64,000 nt of DNA from assembly GCF_002874535.1 (NCBI RefSeq), contig NZ_CP025025.1:3465031-3529030 (forward strand), in the 5' to 3' direction. The notes under the pieces were generated by a model, which did no database searches, was not told where the DNA came from, and was given only the letters and a program-made list of their open reading frames with translations. A program made the position numbers and the translations under genes. The DNA comes from Mesobacillus jeotgali. GTDB taxonomy: Bacteria > Bacillota > Bacilli > Bacillales > Cytobacillaceae. Position 1 is the stretch's first letter; each line of letters begins with the position of its first letter. Positions 35,950 through 45,301 of the stretch are shown one piece after another.

Positions 35950-35992
35950 ATTATAATAAAATACTTCAGCAGACTAAGTGATTCAAATCACA
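35950..35992 (-). promoter_or_regulatory. hmp promoter with FNR/CRP-like dyad at -41.5
   Basis: On the minus strand a TATAAT box (35955-35950) predicts a start at 35943. The dyad TGTGATTTGAATCACT (35992-35977) is centred at 35984.5, exactly 41.5 bases upstream, the class II activator position. There is no good -35 box, as expected for an activator-dependent promoter. In B. subtilis hmp is controlled by ResDE and NsrR, so the identity of the regulator here is open. Confidence 0.6.
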
Positions 35993-36120
35993 CTATCGCA
36001 AAATAGTACTTTTCAGCTAGGGTTTTTCACAGGGATCAGCTTCAATTTAAGTCATTACGTGGCAAAAGTACCTTTTTAACCGAAACATGATAGTATATAG
36101 CGATCAAAGCATTCATCAAA

Positions 36121-36255
36121 AAGAGCGGCAAAACTTTTTATAGCGGAAAATTCGTTTTTATAGCGATTTTTTCATTTTTATAGCGACTTTTTGATTATTA
36201 TAGCGACTTTTTAACTTTTATAGCGCAAATCAACTTTTTATAGCGAATTGGAAAT
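36121..36255. repeat. Tandem array, 20-bp period
   Basis: TATAGCG recurs with its TAGCG at 36141, 36161, 36181, 36201, 36221 and 36241, exactly 20 bp apart, with an AGCGG at 36123 as a degenerate first unit. Linkers are T-rich. It lies between the menC terminator and the hmp promoter. Confidence 0.93.
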
Positions 36256-36279
36256 TCACGCTGATTTTTTCCAGTTTTA

Positions 36280-36310
36280 AAACAAACAAAAGCACTGCCT
36301 AAGCAGTGCT
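36280..36310 (-). terminator. Terminator of the men operon after menC
   Basis: AGCACTGC/GCAGTGCT (36291-36298 with 36303-36310) is followed on the minus strand by TTTTGTTTGTTTT. Confidence 0.82.
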
Positions 36311-36318
36311 CCTCCACT

Positions 36319-37431
36319 TTAAAATTCAAAACGTTCTTCAAAAATAGTAACTTCCTTCATGCGCTTGTTATTCAGTTCAAAGCCAATGCCTGGACGCTCT
36401 GGCATTTTGACCATTCCATTATGAACCGTGATTTCCGGCTGGATAATGTCTTCTTCCCAATAGCGGTCTGAACCGGAGATATCACCCGGAATCGTAAAGC
36501 CTGGAAGCGATGCGAGAGCGATATTGTGTGCTCTCGAGATCCCAAATTCAATCATCCCACCTGCCCACACTGGAATCCCTTTAGAAACACAATAGTCGTG
36601 TATTCGCTTTGCTTCACCTATGCCGCCCACTCGTCCAATTTTAATATTGATTACCTTGCAGCTGCCAAGCTCGATTGCTTTCCTTGCGTCGTCAAAAGTG
36701 ACGATGCTTTCATCAAGGCATATAGGCGTCTCTATTTGAGATTGCAGCTTGGCATGGTCAATAATGTCATCATATCCCAGGGGCTGCTCGATCATCAGCA
36801 GGCCGAATTGATCCAGGGCTTTCAAACGGTCCACATCCTCCAAAGCATATGCCGAGTTGGCATCCGCCATTAACGGGAGGTCAGGGAACTGCTTGCGTAT
36901 TCCTGAGATATAGTGAAAATCATCTTCCGGACTGATTTTTACTTTTACCCGTTTGAAGCCTTGCTCTAGATAGCCTTCAATTTGTTTGATTGCTTCCTGT
37001 AGATTGGGATTGCCTACAACGACACCTGCAGGGATGGATTCCATGCCGCCGCCAATCAGGATGGATAACGGGACGCCCTCTTTTTTCGCCTGCAAATCCC
37101 AAAGTGCTGTTTCCAGCGCAGCCTTTGCCATATGATTTCTCCGCACGGAACTGAACAATGCTAAGGCCTGATCTGGATGGCTGATCGCTTTCTTTTTTAA
37201 AAGAGGAACTAAATAATCCTTTAGCATATGGTATGAAGTCTGGACGGTCTCCTCCGTATACCATGGTGATGAAAAGGCGACACCTTCACCATAGCCAATA
37301 AAACCAGTTCGGTCCTCAATCTCGACGATAATCGCTTCTCTCTCTGTCACTGAACCTAAATGGGTGGTGAACGGGTTTTTCAATGGCATTTTGACGATTG
37401 ATAGTTTAACACCTTTAATGTCCAATGCCAT
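36319..37431 (-). CDS. menC: o-Succinylbenzoate synthase MenC
   Basis: This 370-aa enolase-superfamily enzyme dehydrates SHCHC to o-succinylbenzoate in menaquinone synthesis. The barrel has the catalytic Lys in KVKIS, metal ligands in DANSA, EQPL and DES, and the second Lys in NIKIGRVGG. The start is ATG 37431 or TTG 37425; GGAGGAGG lies three or six bases upstream respectively. It overlaps menE by 17 bases and is last gene of the operon. Confidence 0.92.
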   Translation of the reverse strand: MALDIKGVKLSIVKMPLKNPFTTHLGSVTEREAIIVEIEDRTGFIGYGEGVAFSSPWYTEETVQTSYHMLKDYLVPLLKKKAISHPDQALALFSSVRRNHMAKAALETALWDLQAKKEGVPLSILIGGGMESIPAGVVVGNPNLQEAIKQIEGYLEQGFKRVKVKISPEDDFHYISGIRKQFPDLPLMADANSAYALEDVDRLKALDQFGLLMIEQPLGYDDIIDHAKLQSQIETPICLDESIVTFDDARKAIELGSCKVINIKIGRVGGIGEAKRIHDYCVSKGIPVWAGGMIEFGISRAHNIALASLPGFTIPGDISGSDRYWEEDIIQPEITVHNGMVKMPERPGIGFELNNKRMKEVTIFEERFEF

Positions 37432-38905
37432 CCTCCTCCGCTTCAAGCCACTCTCGCAGTTTGCGTCTTAATAATTTTTTCGCGGCATTTCTTGGCAGGT
37501 CTTCAACAAAGTAGAATTTTTTCGGAAGCTTGTATTTTGCGAGTTTCTCTTCACAAAGAGCCAGCAATGCCTCTTCGGAAACTCCTGAATCGCTTTTCAC
37601 AATAAAAGCCACAGGCACTTGTTGCCACTTTTCATCTGGTGTCCCAATCACTCCCGCGTCAGAAACCCCGGGATGCGAAAGCAGTACGCCTTCAATTTCA
37701 GCAGGATAGATGTTTTCTCCTCCTGATATGATTAAATCTGAACGGCGATCAAGGACATAAAGGAAGCCTTCACTGTCCAAATAGCCGATATCACCGGTGT
37801 GAAGCCAGTTATCCCGGATTTTATCAGCAGTTACATCCGGACGATTCAAATAGCCAATCGTCACATTTGGACCTTTAACAAGAATCTCTCCCTCAGCTCC
37901 CTGTGGAACATCCTGCCCATCTGAATCGACAATCCGGATTTGGTTAGGAAATAAAGCTTTACCGGCAGAACCGAGGCGTTGAATGCTGTACTCCGGAGAC
38001 AAGGTTGCAAATTGTGACGATGTTTCCGTCATTCCATATGTCTGGAACACAGGAATATCTTTATCTATGCAGGATTCCAACAAAGGCAGCGGAGCAGGCC
38101 CGCCGCCTAGCAGCATGCACCGGAAGGAGTCCGGCAGTTTTTCAGAGCCAAGCTCCGCGAGGACTCTCCTCAGCATCGTACTGACCACAGACATCACCGT
38201 AACTTGATATTTCTGAATATCCTCAACTACCTTTTTTTCTTCAAACGATGAATGAAGAATAACTGGCATTCCGTATATCTGGCTCCTCATCAAAATAGAG
38301 TAGCCGCTAATATGGAAGATAGGGACAACGCAAAGCCATTTATCATGTTCATGCAATCCAAGATTGAGAGCTGACGCGTTTGCACTCCACCAATGGTTGC
38401 CATAAGTTTGCATGACACCCTTCGGATTGCCGGTCGTGCCTGATGTATACATGATCGTCGTTACTTCGTCCAAATTGTACTCTTCAAGAATAGAGACAGT
38501 CTTCTCTGGCAACTGGCTCCATTCATCTGTACTAATATTTCTTATGTCATAATCAATCTCTGAAACTTTAGCATTAAAGCGATTCTCATATAACAGTACT
38601 TTCGCTTCACTGTCACCAAGCTGCCATGACAGCTCTTCAGATGTAAGTCGATTGTTCAAAATAACCGTCCTGATTCCAGCCATTTGCAAGGCGTATAAAA
38701 TAAACACAGATTCAGCCTGATTCGAAAACAGCACCGCTGCTGTTTCACCTTTATGCAGACCTAGTGCGCCCAGCTTTGATGAAAAGGACTTAGCCTTTTC
38801 AAAAACTTGTTTAAACGTATATGTATTCCCTTCGAAAATCAGTGCTTCGCGGTCAGGAGACAAATCTGCCCGCTTTTTCAGCCAGTTTGGCATGGTTTCA
38901 GTCAT
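37415..38905 (-). CDS. menE: o-Succinylbenzoate-CoA ligase MenE
   Basis: This 496-aa ANL-family ligase activates o-succinylbenzoate with ATP and CoA. It has the P-loop MYTSGTTGNPKG, TYGMTETSS, LHTGDIGYLD and the C-terminal catalytic Lys region ARNAAKKLL-like (PRNAAKKLLRRKL). ATG 38905 has GAGGTGA upstream; the frame is open further upstream only because it reads through repeat copy C. A hairpin and that repeat separate it from menB. Confidence 0.94.
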   Translation of the reverse strand: MTETMPNWLKKRADLSPDREALIFEGNTYTFKQVFEKAKSFSSKLGALGLHKGETAAVLFSNQAESVFILYALQMAGIRTVILNNRLTSEELSWQLGDSEAKVLLYENRFNAKVSEIDYDIRNISTDEWSQLPEKTVSILEEYNLDEVTTIMYTSGTTGNPKGVMQTYGNHWWSANASALNLGLHEHDKWLCVVPIFHISGYSILMRSQIYGMPVILHSSFEEKKVVEDIQKYQVTVMSVVSTMLRRVLAELGSEKLPDSFRCMLLGGGPAPLPLLESCIDKDIPVFQTYGMTETSSQFATLSPEYSIQRLGSAGKALFPNQIRIVDSDGQDVPQGAEGEILVKGPNVTIGYLNRPDVTADKIRDNWLHTGDIGYLDSEGFLYVLDRRSDLIISGGENIYPAEIEGVLLSHPGVSDAGVIGTPDEKWQQVPVAFIVKSDSGVSEEALLALCEEKLAKYKLPKKFYFVEDLPRNAAKKLLRRKLREWLEAEEDGIGH

Positions 38906-38931
38906 GGATGTCACCTCTTCTCTACATACTA

Positions 38932-38963
38932 AAACAGCTTGATGGATGTCCATCAAGCTGTTT
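38932..38963 (-). terminator. Terminator-like hairpin between menB and menE
   Basis: AAACAGCTTGATGGA/TCCATCAAGCTGTTT is a perfect 15-bp stem with a 2-base loop, followed on the minus strand by TTTTAG. It sits 27 bases before the menE start and could reduce readthrough or process the mRNA. Confidence 0.65.
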
Positions 38964-38972
38964 GTAAATAAG

Positions 38973-39089
38973 AAAAGTGCAAGCGCCTTGGTCAGCCCCG
39001 ACAAGCGCTGGAGGGCCGACTGGTGAAGTCGTTCTGTGACTTCATTGGGCGGACCGAAGCGACTCGAGGGGCTAGGCGCTGGAACTAGA
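38973..39089. repeat. Dispersed structured repeat, copy C (short form)
   Basis: This roughly 118-bp copy lies inside the men operon between menB and menE. The ends pair (GCGCCTTGG with AGGCGCT; AGCCCC with GGGGCT), and an internal TGAAGTC/GACTTCA hairpin is present. Unlike copies A, B and D it lacks an adjacent TTATCCACA. Confidence 0.85.
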
Positions 39090-39136
39090 CACAAATCTTA
39101 GTGTAAAAGGTTAAACTCTCTTTTAGTGTTACTAAA

Positions 39137-39955
39137 TCAAGGGAATCTTGGGAACTGTCCGAAGTCTGGCTTGCGCTTTTCTTTGAACGCGTCGCGGCCT
39201 TCTTTCGCTTCTTCTGTTGTGTAGTAAAGCAACGTTGCATCTCCTGCCATTTGCTGAAGTCCAGCAAGTCCATCAGTGTCTGCATTCATGGCAGCTTTCA
39301 AGAAGCGAAGTGCTGTTGGGCTCTTCTCAAGAATTTCCTCACACCACTTGAGTGTTTCCTCTTCAACCTGATCAAGAGGTACAACTGTGTTGACAAGACC
39401 CATGTCCAAAGCTTCCTGGGCATTGTATTGACGGCATAAGAACCAGATTTCGCGAGCCTTTTTGTGGCCGACGATTCTAGCAAGGTAGCCTGAACCGTAA
39501 CCAGCATCAAAGCTTCCTACTTTTGGTCCTGTCTGGCCGAAAATCGCATTATCTGCTGCAATTGTAAGGTCACATACTACATGAAGAACATGTCCCCCAC
39601 CAATTGCGTAACCTTTAACCTGAGCAATTACCGGCTTAGGAATCACACGAATCAAGCGCTGAAGGTCAAGGACATTCAAGCGTGGAATTTGGTCTTCACC
39701 AACGTATCCCCCATGTCCGCGCACTTTCTGGTCTCCACCGGAGCAGAATGCATCATCTCCAGCACCAGTCAGGACGATTACTCCAACACTGGCATCATCA
39801 CGTGCATAAGCAAATGCATCGATCAATTCCATAACCGTTTTAGGGCGGAATGCATTGCGCACTTCCGGGCGGTTAATAGTGATTCTGGCGATGCCATTAT
39901 ATGTTTCATACAGAATATCTTCGTACTTGCGTTCTGAAACCCATTCAACTGTCAT
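39137..39955 (-). CDS. menB: 1,4-Dihydroxy-2-naphthoyl-CoA synthase MenB
   Basis: This 272-aa crotonase-fold enzyme closes the naphthoate ring from OSB-CoA. It has the oxyanion segment [25 protein letters not shown], and [22 protein letters not shown] precedes the ATG. It follows menH by 15 bases. Confidence 0.96.
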   Translation of the reverse strand: MTVEWVSERKYEDILYETYNGIARITINRPEVRNAFRPKTVMELIDAFAYARDDASVGVIVLTGAGDDAFCSGGDQKVRGHGGYVGEDQIPRLNVLDLQRLIRVIPKPVIAQVKGYAIGGGHVLHVVCDLTIAADNAIFGQTGPKVGSFDAGYGSGYLARIVGHKKAREIWFLCRQYNAQEALDMGLVNTVVPLDQVEEETLKWCEEILEKSPTALRFLKAAMNADTDGLAGLQQMAGDATLLYYTTEEAKEGRDAFKEKRKPDFGQFPRFP

Positions 39956-39970
39956 AAAGACAACCTCCTA

Positions 39971-40780
39971 TTATGTATTCGACAAAAACTCACTTACTAT
40001 TGTACCAAATTTTTCACGTTCTTCCACATGAATTGCATGGCCACAATCAATTATCGACAAATGTTTTGCATTTGGAAGCTTTAAAGCCATGTCAGCAGCT
40101 ATTTTACAGAACTTATAATCCAGTTCACCAGTAATCAAAAGTGTCTCGAAAGCAAAAGTCGTTAGCTTGTCCCACCATGATGGCTGGGCACCTGTCCCCA
40201 TTCCCCTCAGGCTGTTAGCCAATCCGACGGGGTCATTCCTCAGCCTTTGACTTCTTATTTGTTCCCTTACTTCTGCTGGAAGATTCAACTGTGACTGAAA
40301 AAGCGGGATCGATTCCCAAAAATCAATGAATCTCTCAAGGCCTTCATTCTCGATTTTATCTGCCAGCTTGTGATCTTGTTGAATTCTCGCTTCACGATCT
40401 TCTGAATTGACCAAACCTGGTGTCGTGCTTTCTAGCACCAGCTTCCTTACTCTCTCAGGATACAGACTGGCAAAAGTGATTGCCGTCCTGCCACCCATTG
40501 AGTATCCTAGGAAATCCGCTTTTTCGATGCCCAGCTGGTCTAGCAGCACCTTTAAATCCATAGCGGCTTTCTTGATGTCATATCGCGCCATATCGCCTGG
40601 CGATTCAGTCTCCCCATGGCCAATAAGATCGACCATCAACATATTTGAATGTTGTCCCCACATAGGACAAAACGGCCTCCAAGTGGAAGCCGCACCTGTA
40701 AAACCATGAAGCAACACAAGGGGAAAACCATCACCGCACTGCTCGACATGATATCGTACGCCGTTAATCATGGTTTTCAT
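39971..40780 (-). CDS. menH: SHCHC synthase MenH
   Basis: This 269-aa alpha/beta hydrolase-fold enzyme eliminates pyruvate from SEPHCHC. The triad is Ser in GYSMGGR, Asp in TGELD and His in CGHAIHVE; LLHGFTG forms the oxyanion region. AAGGTGA precedes the ATG, which overlaps the end of menD by four bases, indicating coupled translation. Confidence 0.92.
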   Translation of the reverse strand: MKTMINGVRYHVEQCGDGFPLVLLHGFTGAASTWRPFCPMWGQHSNMLMVDLIGHGETESPGDMARYDIKKAAMDLKVLLDQLGIEKADFLGYSMGGRTAITFASLYPERVRKLVLESTTPGLVNSEDREARIQQDHKLADKIENEGLERFIDFWESIPLFQSQLNLPAEVREQIRSQRLRNDPVGLANSLRGMGTGAQPSWWDKLTTFAFETLLITGELDYKFCKIAADMALKLPNAKHLSIIDCGHAIHVEEREKFGTIVSEFLSNT

Positions 40781-42528
40781 TTTGTGTCACCTTTTAGCAT
40801 AGTAGTTATTTCCCGGGAAACAGAATTCCACAAATCTCGATGTTCCTTCAGGTTGGAATCCCTTGTTGTCCTGATTTCCATCACTTTTAAGCCGCCAACC
40901 TCTTGGTTTTTGGCAAAAGTCTCTGAAAATTGCTCCCAATCTTTGATTAAATCATATTTCCCGTTGTACATTTCGACAACATGGCTGAAATCCAGGTCCA
41001 AAGGTGTACCGAAAAGCTTTTCAAAATGCTTCGGTTCTTTTGCCTGAGGCAGGAATGAGAAGATTCCGCCGCCATTATTGTTGATCAGCAAAATATTTAT
41101 ATCGATATTATATAATTTTGAAGCCAATAATCCGTTCAGATCATGATAGAATGTCAGATCGCCCAATACAAGGTAGCATGGCTGCGATACGCTGGCTACT
41201 CCAAGTGCGGTAGAAACGATACCGTCTATACCGTTCGCTCCTCTGTTTGCCATGACCTTTATATTTTTTTTATTTAATAGGAAGAACGAATCAAGATCCC
41301 TGATTGGCATGCTGTTGCCGACAAACAATGTTGAGCCTTCCGGCAGCATTTCAGTGAGCTGCTGGAATAGCTTCCCTTCACTTAAGTCCTCAACTTGAGA
41401 AATAGCAGCTAACTGTTCTTTTGCCAGTTCATTTATAGTAAGCCATTTTTGCAGATAGTCAGACTTGCCTGCTGGTACAGCGGCCTCGCTGATTTTTTTG
41501 CAGAATAAAGCTTCATCGCAATATAGCATTTCAGAAGCCGACATCGTAGGCTCACGCCACCCGGCGCCGCTGTCGACAACGAATTGTCGGGCAGTCCGGT
41601 TTTCTTTTATAAATATAGTCAGAGCTTTTGAGATTGGCATTGCTCCAAACCGGATGATAACATCAGGCTTCAATGCTTCCTTCGCATCTTCATTCCTTAA
41701 AAACGCATCATAAGCATCAATGATGTGTTGGCCATCATGTTCTCCGCTTCGCAATTGTGAAAGTGGATCAGCAATTATCGGGAATTGTAATTTTTCTGCA
41801 AGGGCAATGACTTCACCTGTAAATTCGCTGTTGTCTAGCTGTCCGCAAACAATAACCCCATTCGTATATGAAGCAATATCCTCACTGATTGCAGCAAACG
41901 TTTGATCAGATAAACTGAGGTGACCTGTCTCAATTTCCACATAACCGCCAACGCGCTCAGGCAGCTCGAACATGTTTTCATCCATAATAGGAATCAACGG
42001 TTCCCTGAATGGGAAGTTCAAATGGACCGGTCCCTGTGGATAACTAGATGCGGTAGCGGCTGCCCTTCCGCAAACTGTCCGAGCATAGCGGATCATATCC
42101 TCCGTTTTTTCCGGCGGTGCCATTTCGACAAACCATTTTACATTCTTGCCGTACAGATGGATCTGGTCAATGGCCTGCGGGGCACCAACATCTCGCAATT
42201 CATGCGGACGGTCTGCTGTCAGGACAATCAATGGAACCCTTGAAATACTGGCTTCAATCACCGCTGGATAGTAATTCGCAGCAGCTGTTCCTGACGTACA
42301 AAGCAAAGCGACAGGCTTTCGAGTGGCCTTCGCAATCCCAAGGGCGAAGAATGAAGCAGATCGTTCATCGACCTGTATATGGATGCGCAGGTCTGGGTGC
42401 TCAGCCATCACCAGTGCCATAGGCGTTGACCTCGAACCAGGACTGATGACAACATCCTCCACTCCTGATTTGGATAATTCCGAAACGAATGCTGCGATAT
42501 ATGCTGTTAAACCTTCCTGGTGGCTCAT
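40777..42528 (-). CDS. menD: SEPHCHC synthase MenD
   Basis: This 583-aa thiamine-diphosphate enzyme joins 2-oxoglutarate to isochorismate with loss of CO2. The N-terminal VISPGSRSTP, RSASFFALG (with catalytic Glu in VDERSA) and C-terminal ThDP motif GDLTFYHDLNG...NNNGGGIF are intact. GGAGG precedes the ATG. It overlaps menF and menH by four bases each. Confidence 0.96.
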   Translation of the reverse strand: MSHQEGLTAYIAAFVSELSKSGVEDVVISPGSRSTPMALVMAEHPDLRIHIQVDERSASFFALGIAKATRKPVALLCTSGTAAANYYPAVIEASISRVPLIVLTADRPHELRDVGAPQAIDQIHLYGKNVKWFVEMAPPEKTEDMIRYARTVCGRAAATASSYPQGPVHLNFPFREPLIPIMDENMFELPERVGGYVEIETGHLSLSDQTFAAISEDIASYTNGVIVCGQLDNSEFTGEVIALAEKLQFPIIADPLSQLRSGEHDGQHIIDAYDAFLRNEDAKEALKPDVIIRFGAMPISKALTIFIKENRTARQFVVDSGAGWREPTMSASEMLYCDEALFCKKISEAAVPAGKSDYLQKWLTINELAKEQLAAISQVEDLSEGKLFQQLTEMLPEGSTLFVGNSMPIRDLDSFFLLNKKNIKVMANRGANGIDGIVSTALGVASVSQPCYLVLGDLTFYHDLNGLLASKLYNIDINILLINNNGGGIFSFLPQAKEPKHFEKLFGTPLDLDFSHVVEMYNGKYDLIKDWEQFSETFAKNQEVGGLKVMEIRTTRDSNLKEHRDLWNSVSREITTMLKGDTK

Positions 42529-43931
42529 GTGATCTTTCCTCCAAGTGCTGTAAGCATCGGCCTGAACTTGATGCTAGTCTCTTTATATTCGCTTTCGGCA
42601 TTAGAATCTGCCACAATGCCGCAGCCTGCAAATAGCGAAGCTTCATTCCCCTGAATCAGTCCTGAGCGGATCGCTACGGCAAATTCACCATTTCCCTGAT
42701 AATCCATCCAGCCAACCGGAGCTGCATAAAGACCTCTGTCCAATTGTTCAATTTCCCTGATTTTCACGATCGCTGCCTGCTTCGGCAAGCCGCCCAGTGC
42801 AGGAGTCGGGTGAAGTCTGTTTACTAAATGAAGAAGTGATGTACCTTCCCGGTTCTTGCCGATTACAGGTGTATACAAATGCTGTATATATTTCATTTTC
42901 ATCAATACAGGCTGTTCAGGAAGAAGCACCTCATCACAGGTTTCTTCCATCGCTCCCTTAATCATATCGACTACATATTGATGCTCTATTAAGTTTTTCT
43001 CGTCTGTTAAAAGCTCTTCACCGAGATTCTTATCTTCTTCAGGAGTGCTGCCCCTGGCGATTGAACCGGCCAGGCAGGCTGAAAACAGGCTTGCTCCATC
43101 CTTCTTGACCAACCGTTCAGGAGAAGCCCCAATAAAGCAGTCACCATTGGATTCGAAGGCAAAAGTAAAGCTTTCTTGCTGATTCTCAAGTAGATTCGCC
43201 AGGACACTTTCTGACTGGACTTCATTTGTAAAATGAAGACGCAACTCCCTCGCAAGCACGACTTTCTTCAGTTCGCTTTTTTCAAAACCGTCTACAACAT
43301 CTGTGACAGTCTGCTTCCATGCCTCAGGATTAATTTCGATAATATCTTTAAGATCAAGCCTGGCTAGTGCTGGTTTCTGTCCAGCCTTCGAAAGTACACC
43401 TTCCCTCTCCTTTGTGACTTTATCAAAAAGTGACATATCGTCATGCTGGGTGCAGACTACATTGGTTGTAAAGTACGCCTCCCCTTTGACAATAGTCAGC
43501 ATATATTTCGGAATGTGGAAAAGAGCTTCCGAAAACTTGGACCATAACCCTGTTTTCTTCTTCAGTGGATCAAATGTAAATCCGCCAAACATAGAAGGTC
43601 CCGTTCCATTTACATTGTATTTATTAAAAACCAGTGCTGTATCCATGAAGCGCTTCCACTCTTTTTCAACATGAAAAAAGCGGTCAGCTTCCTGATCCGA
43701 CTGTATTTGTCCGCATATACCCAATCCAGTTAGGAAGTGTTCCCCTTCAGGATCCTTCCAGAAAAAGCGTTCTCCAAAAAACTTTTCCCTGCCTGAAGCA
43801 AAAAAATAAAAAGGATCTATACGATCTATTTTATGGACCTCGCTGACCAAAATCGACTGAGATTGTCCTTTGGCTCGCTCAATCGCATCAAGAATTCCCT
43901 GTCTAAGTTCCGTTTCCTGAATGGCAACCAA
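42525..43931 (-). CDS. menF: Isochorismate synthase MenF
   Basis: This 468-aa chorismate-utilising enzyme converts chorismate to isochorismate. The C-terminal half has the family motifs CFIGASPERLV, AGSIARG, HPTPALGGLP and FAGCGIV. Translation begins at TTG 43931 with GGGGGGAT upstream. It is first gene of menF-menD-menH-menB-menE-menC and is divergent from menA. Confidence 0.94.
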   Translation of the reverse strand: MVAIQETELRQGILDAIERAKGQSQSILVSEVHKIDRIDPFYFFASGREKFFGERFFWKDPEGEHFLTGLGICGQIQSDQEADRFFHVEKEWKRFMDTALVFNKYNVNGTGPSMFGGFTFDPLKKKTGLWSKFSEALFHIPKYMLTIVKGEAYFTTNVVCTQHDDMSLFDKVTKEREGVLSKAGQKPALARLDLKDIIEINPEAWKQTVTDVVDGFEKSELKKVVLARELRLHFTNEVQSESVLANLLENQQESFTFAFESNGDCFIGASPERLVKKDGASLFSACLAGSIARGSTPEEDKNLGEELLTDEKNLIEHQYVVDMIKGAMEETCDEVLLPEQPVLMKMKYIQHLYTPVIGKNREGTSLLHLVNRLHPTPALGGLPKQAAIVKIREIEQLDRGLYAAPVGWMDYQGNGEFAVAIRSGLIQGNEASLFAGCGIVADSNAESEYKETSIKFRPMLTALGGKIT

Positions 43932-44121
43932 AATTATCCCCCCAATAACAGCCTCTCATCTGTTATCACAACGTTTTCAAGCTTATTTTAAGATACACCT
44001 CATACATCACGATGTCAATGATGGCGGGCTTTCTTAACCTGTTAATATCCTTATTATATATTACACGCAAACACCAGAGGCAATCTGGAAAATCCATCCT
44101 CATTATACGCGAAAATACTAA

Positions 44122-44150
44122 TTGACAGTGTTTATGTGAATATCTACACT
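44122..44150 (+). promoter_or_regulatory. Probable sigma-A promoter of menA
   Basis: TTGACA (44122-44127) and TACACT (44145-44150) are 17 bases apart, giving a leader of about 105 nt before menA. The remaining sequence in 43932-44262 is the shared divergent menF-menA spacer; I see no clear riboswitch in it. Confidence 0.6.
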
Positions 44151-44262
44151 TATAATTGTAAGGTAATTTAGCCTAGATATGAAAGGTCTTTTTGACAATT
44201 TTGGCTCATTTAGATAAAATATTAAGGTTTGATAGATTGATATATAAGGGAGAGAATTAGTT

Positions 44263-45195
44263 ATGCAACCACAGCTTCAGCCTAGTTCTTCACCAGCAGT
44301 CAATGGCGCAGACTGGAGAGTCTGGTGGCAGCTTACAAGGCCGCACACTTTGACTGCCGCATTTGCCCCTGTCCTTTTAGGGACTGCTTTAGCGATCGAA
44401 TACAGCGGTGGAATTCATTGGGGAATGTTCCTCGCAATGTTAATAGCAAGCCTGCTAATCCAGGCAGCAACGAATATGTTCAATGAGTACTATGATTTTA
44501 AACGCGGTCTTGATAATGAGAATTCCGTTGGGATCGGCGGAGCGATCGTCCGTCATGGCATAAAGCCTAAAACGGTGTTGAATCTTGCCTTTGCCCTTTA
44601 TGGAATCTCAGTCCTTCTTGGGGTATATATTTGCATGAGTACCAGCTGGTGGGTCGCTGCTGTCGGCGTCGTTTCCCTCGCAGCAGGATATCTTTATACA
44701 GGCGGTCCATTGCCGATTGCCTACACTCCTTTTGGTGAGCTTGTCGCAGGCTTTTTCATGGGTGTACTGATCATCCTTATTTCTTTCTACATCCAGACTG
44801 GCACTGTCACTCCAACTAGTGTACTTGTTTCGTTCCCTAGCTTCTTGCTAGTCGGAGCGATCTTGCTTGCGAATAATATTCGCGACCTTGATGGAGACAA
44901 GGAATTTGGCCGGAAGACATTGGCGATTTTGCTAGGACGAAAAGGCGCCATCAAACTGCTGGCGGGTATGTTCATCGTATCCTACTCATGGGTAATCGGC
45001 TTAATCATTGCTGGAGTCGTTTCACCATGGCTTGCGATTGTTGCCCTCAGCATTCCGAAGGCTGTAAAAGCAACGAAAGGCTTCATCGGTAAATCCAATC
45101 CGTTGCAAATGATGCCGGCTATGGCTAACACAGCAAAGACCAACACCATTTTCGGCTTGCTTCTATCAGTAGGGATTTTCATCAGTTTAATATAG
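44263..45195 (+). CDS. menA: 1,4-Dihydroxy-2-naphthoate polyprenyltransferase MenA
   Basis: This 310-aa integral membrane UbiA-family enzyme attaches the polyprenyl chain to DHNA. It has about nine transmembrane helices and the two Asp-rich motifs, NMFNEYYDFKRGLD and NNIRDLDGDKEFGRKT. GGGAGAG precedes the ATG. It completes the menaquinone set and faces menF across a promoter region. Confidence 0.95.
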   Translation: MQPQLQPSSSPAVNGADWRVWWQLTRPHTLTAAFAPVLLGTALAIEYSGGIHWGMFLAMLIASLLIQAATNMFNEYYDFKRGLDNENSVGIGGAIVRHGIKPKTVLNLAFALYGISVLLGVYICMSTSWWVAAVGVVSLAAGYLYTGGPLPIAYTPFGELVAGFFMGVLIILISFYIQTGTVTPTSVLVSFPSFLLVGAILLANNIRDLDGDKEFGRKTLAILLGRKGAIKLLAGMFIVSYSWVIGLIIAGVVSPWLAIVALSIPKAVKATKGFIGKSNPLQMMPAMANTAKTNTIFGLLLSVGIFISLI

Positions 45196-45207
45196 TCACA
45201 TTCGAGA

Positions 45208-45236
45208 AGCTTCTGCCTTTGGCGGAAGCTTTTTCT
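45208..45236 (+). terminator. Terminator after menA
   Basis: AGCTTCTGCC/GGCGGAAGCT (45208-45217 with 45221-45230) is followed by TTTTTC. Confidence 0.8.
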
Positions 45237-45301
45237 ATGTTTCTTAAAATCACGAGCGGGTATTTAGTACGTATGATACGAATCAAAACTAAGGATGTGT
45301 A

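Noticed and set aside
36121..36255. Possible CRISPR or iteron origin
   Set aside because: The 20-bp units have no spacers and no replication gene is nearby.
38906..39094. 63-codon N-terminal extension of menE
   Set aside because: It translates repeat copy C and a hairpin; the real start at 38905 has a good ribosome site and the family N-terminus.
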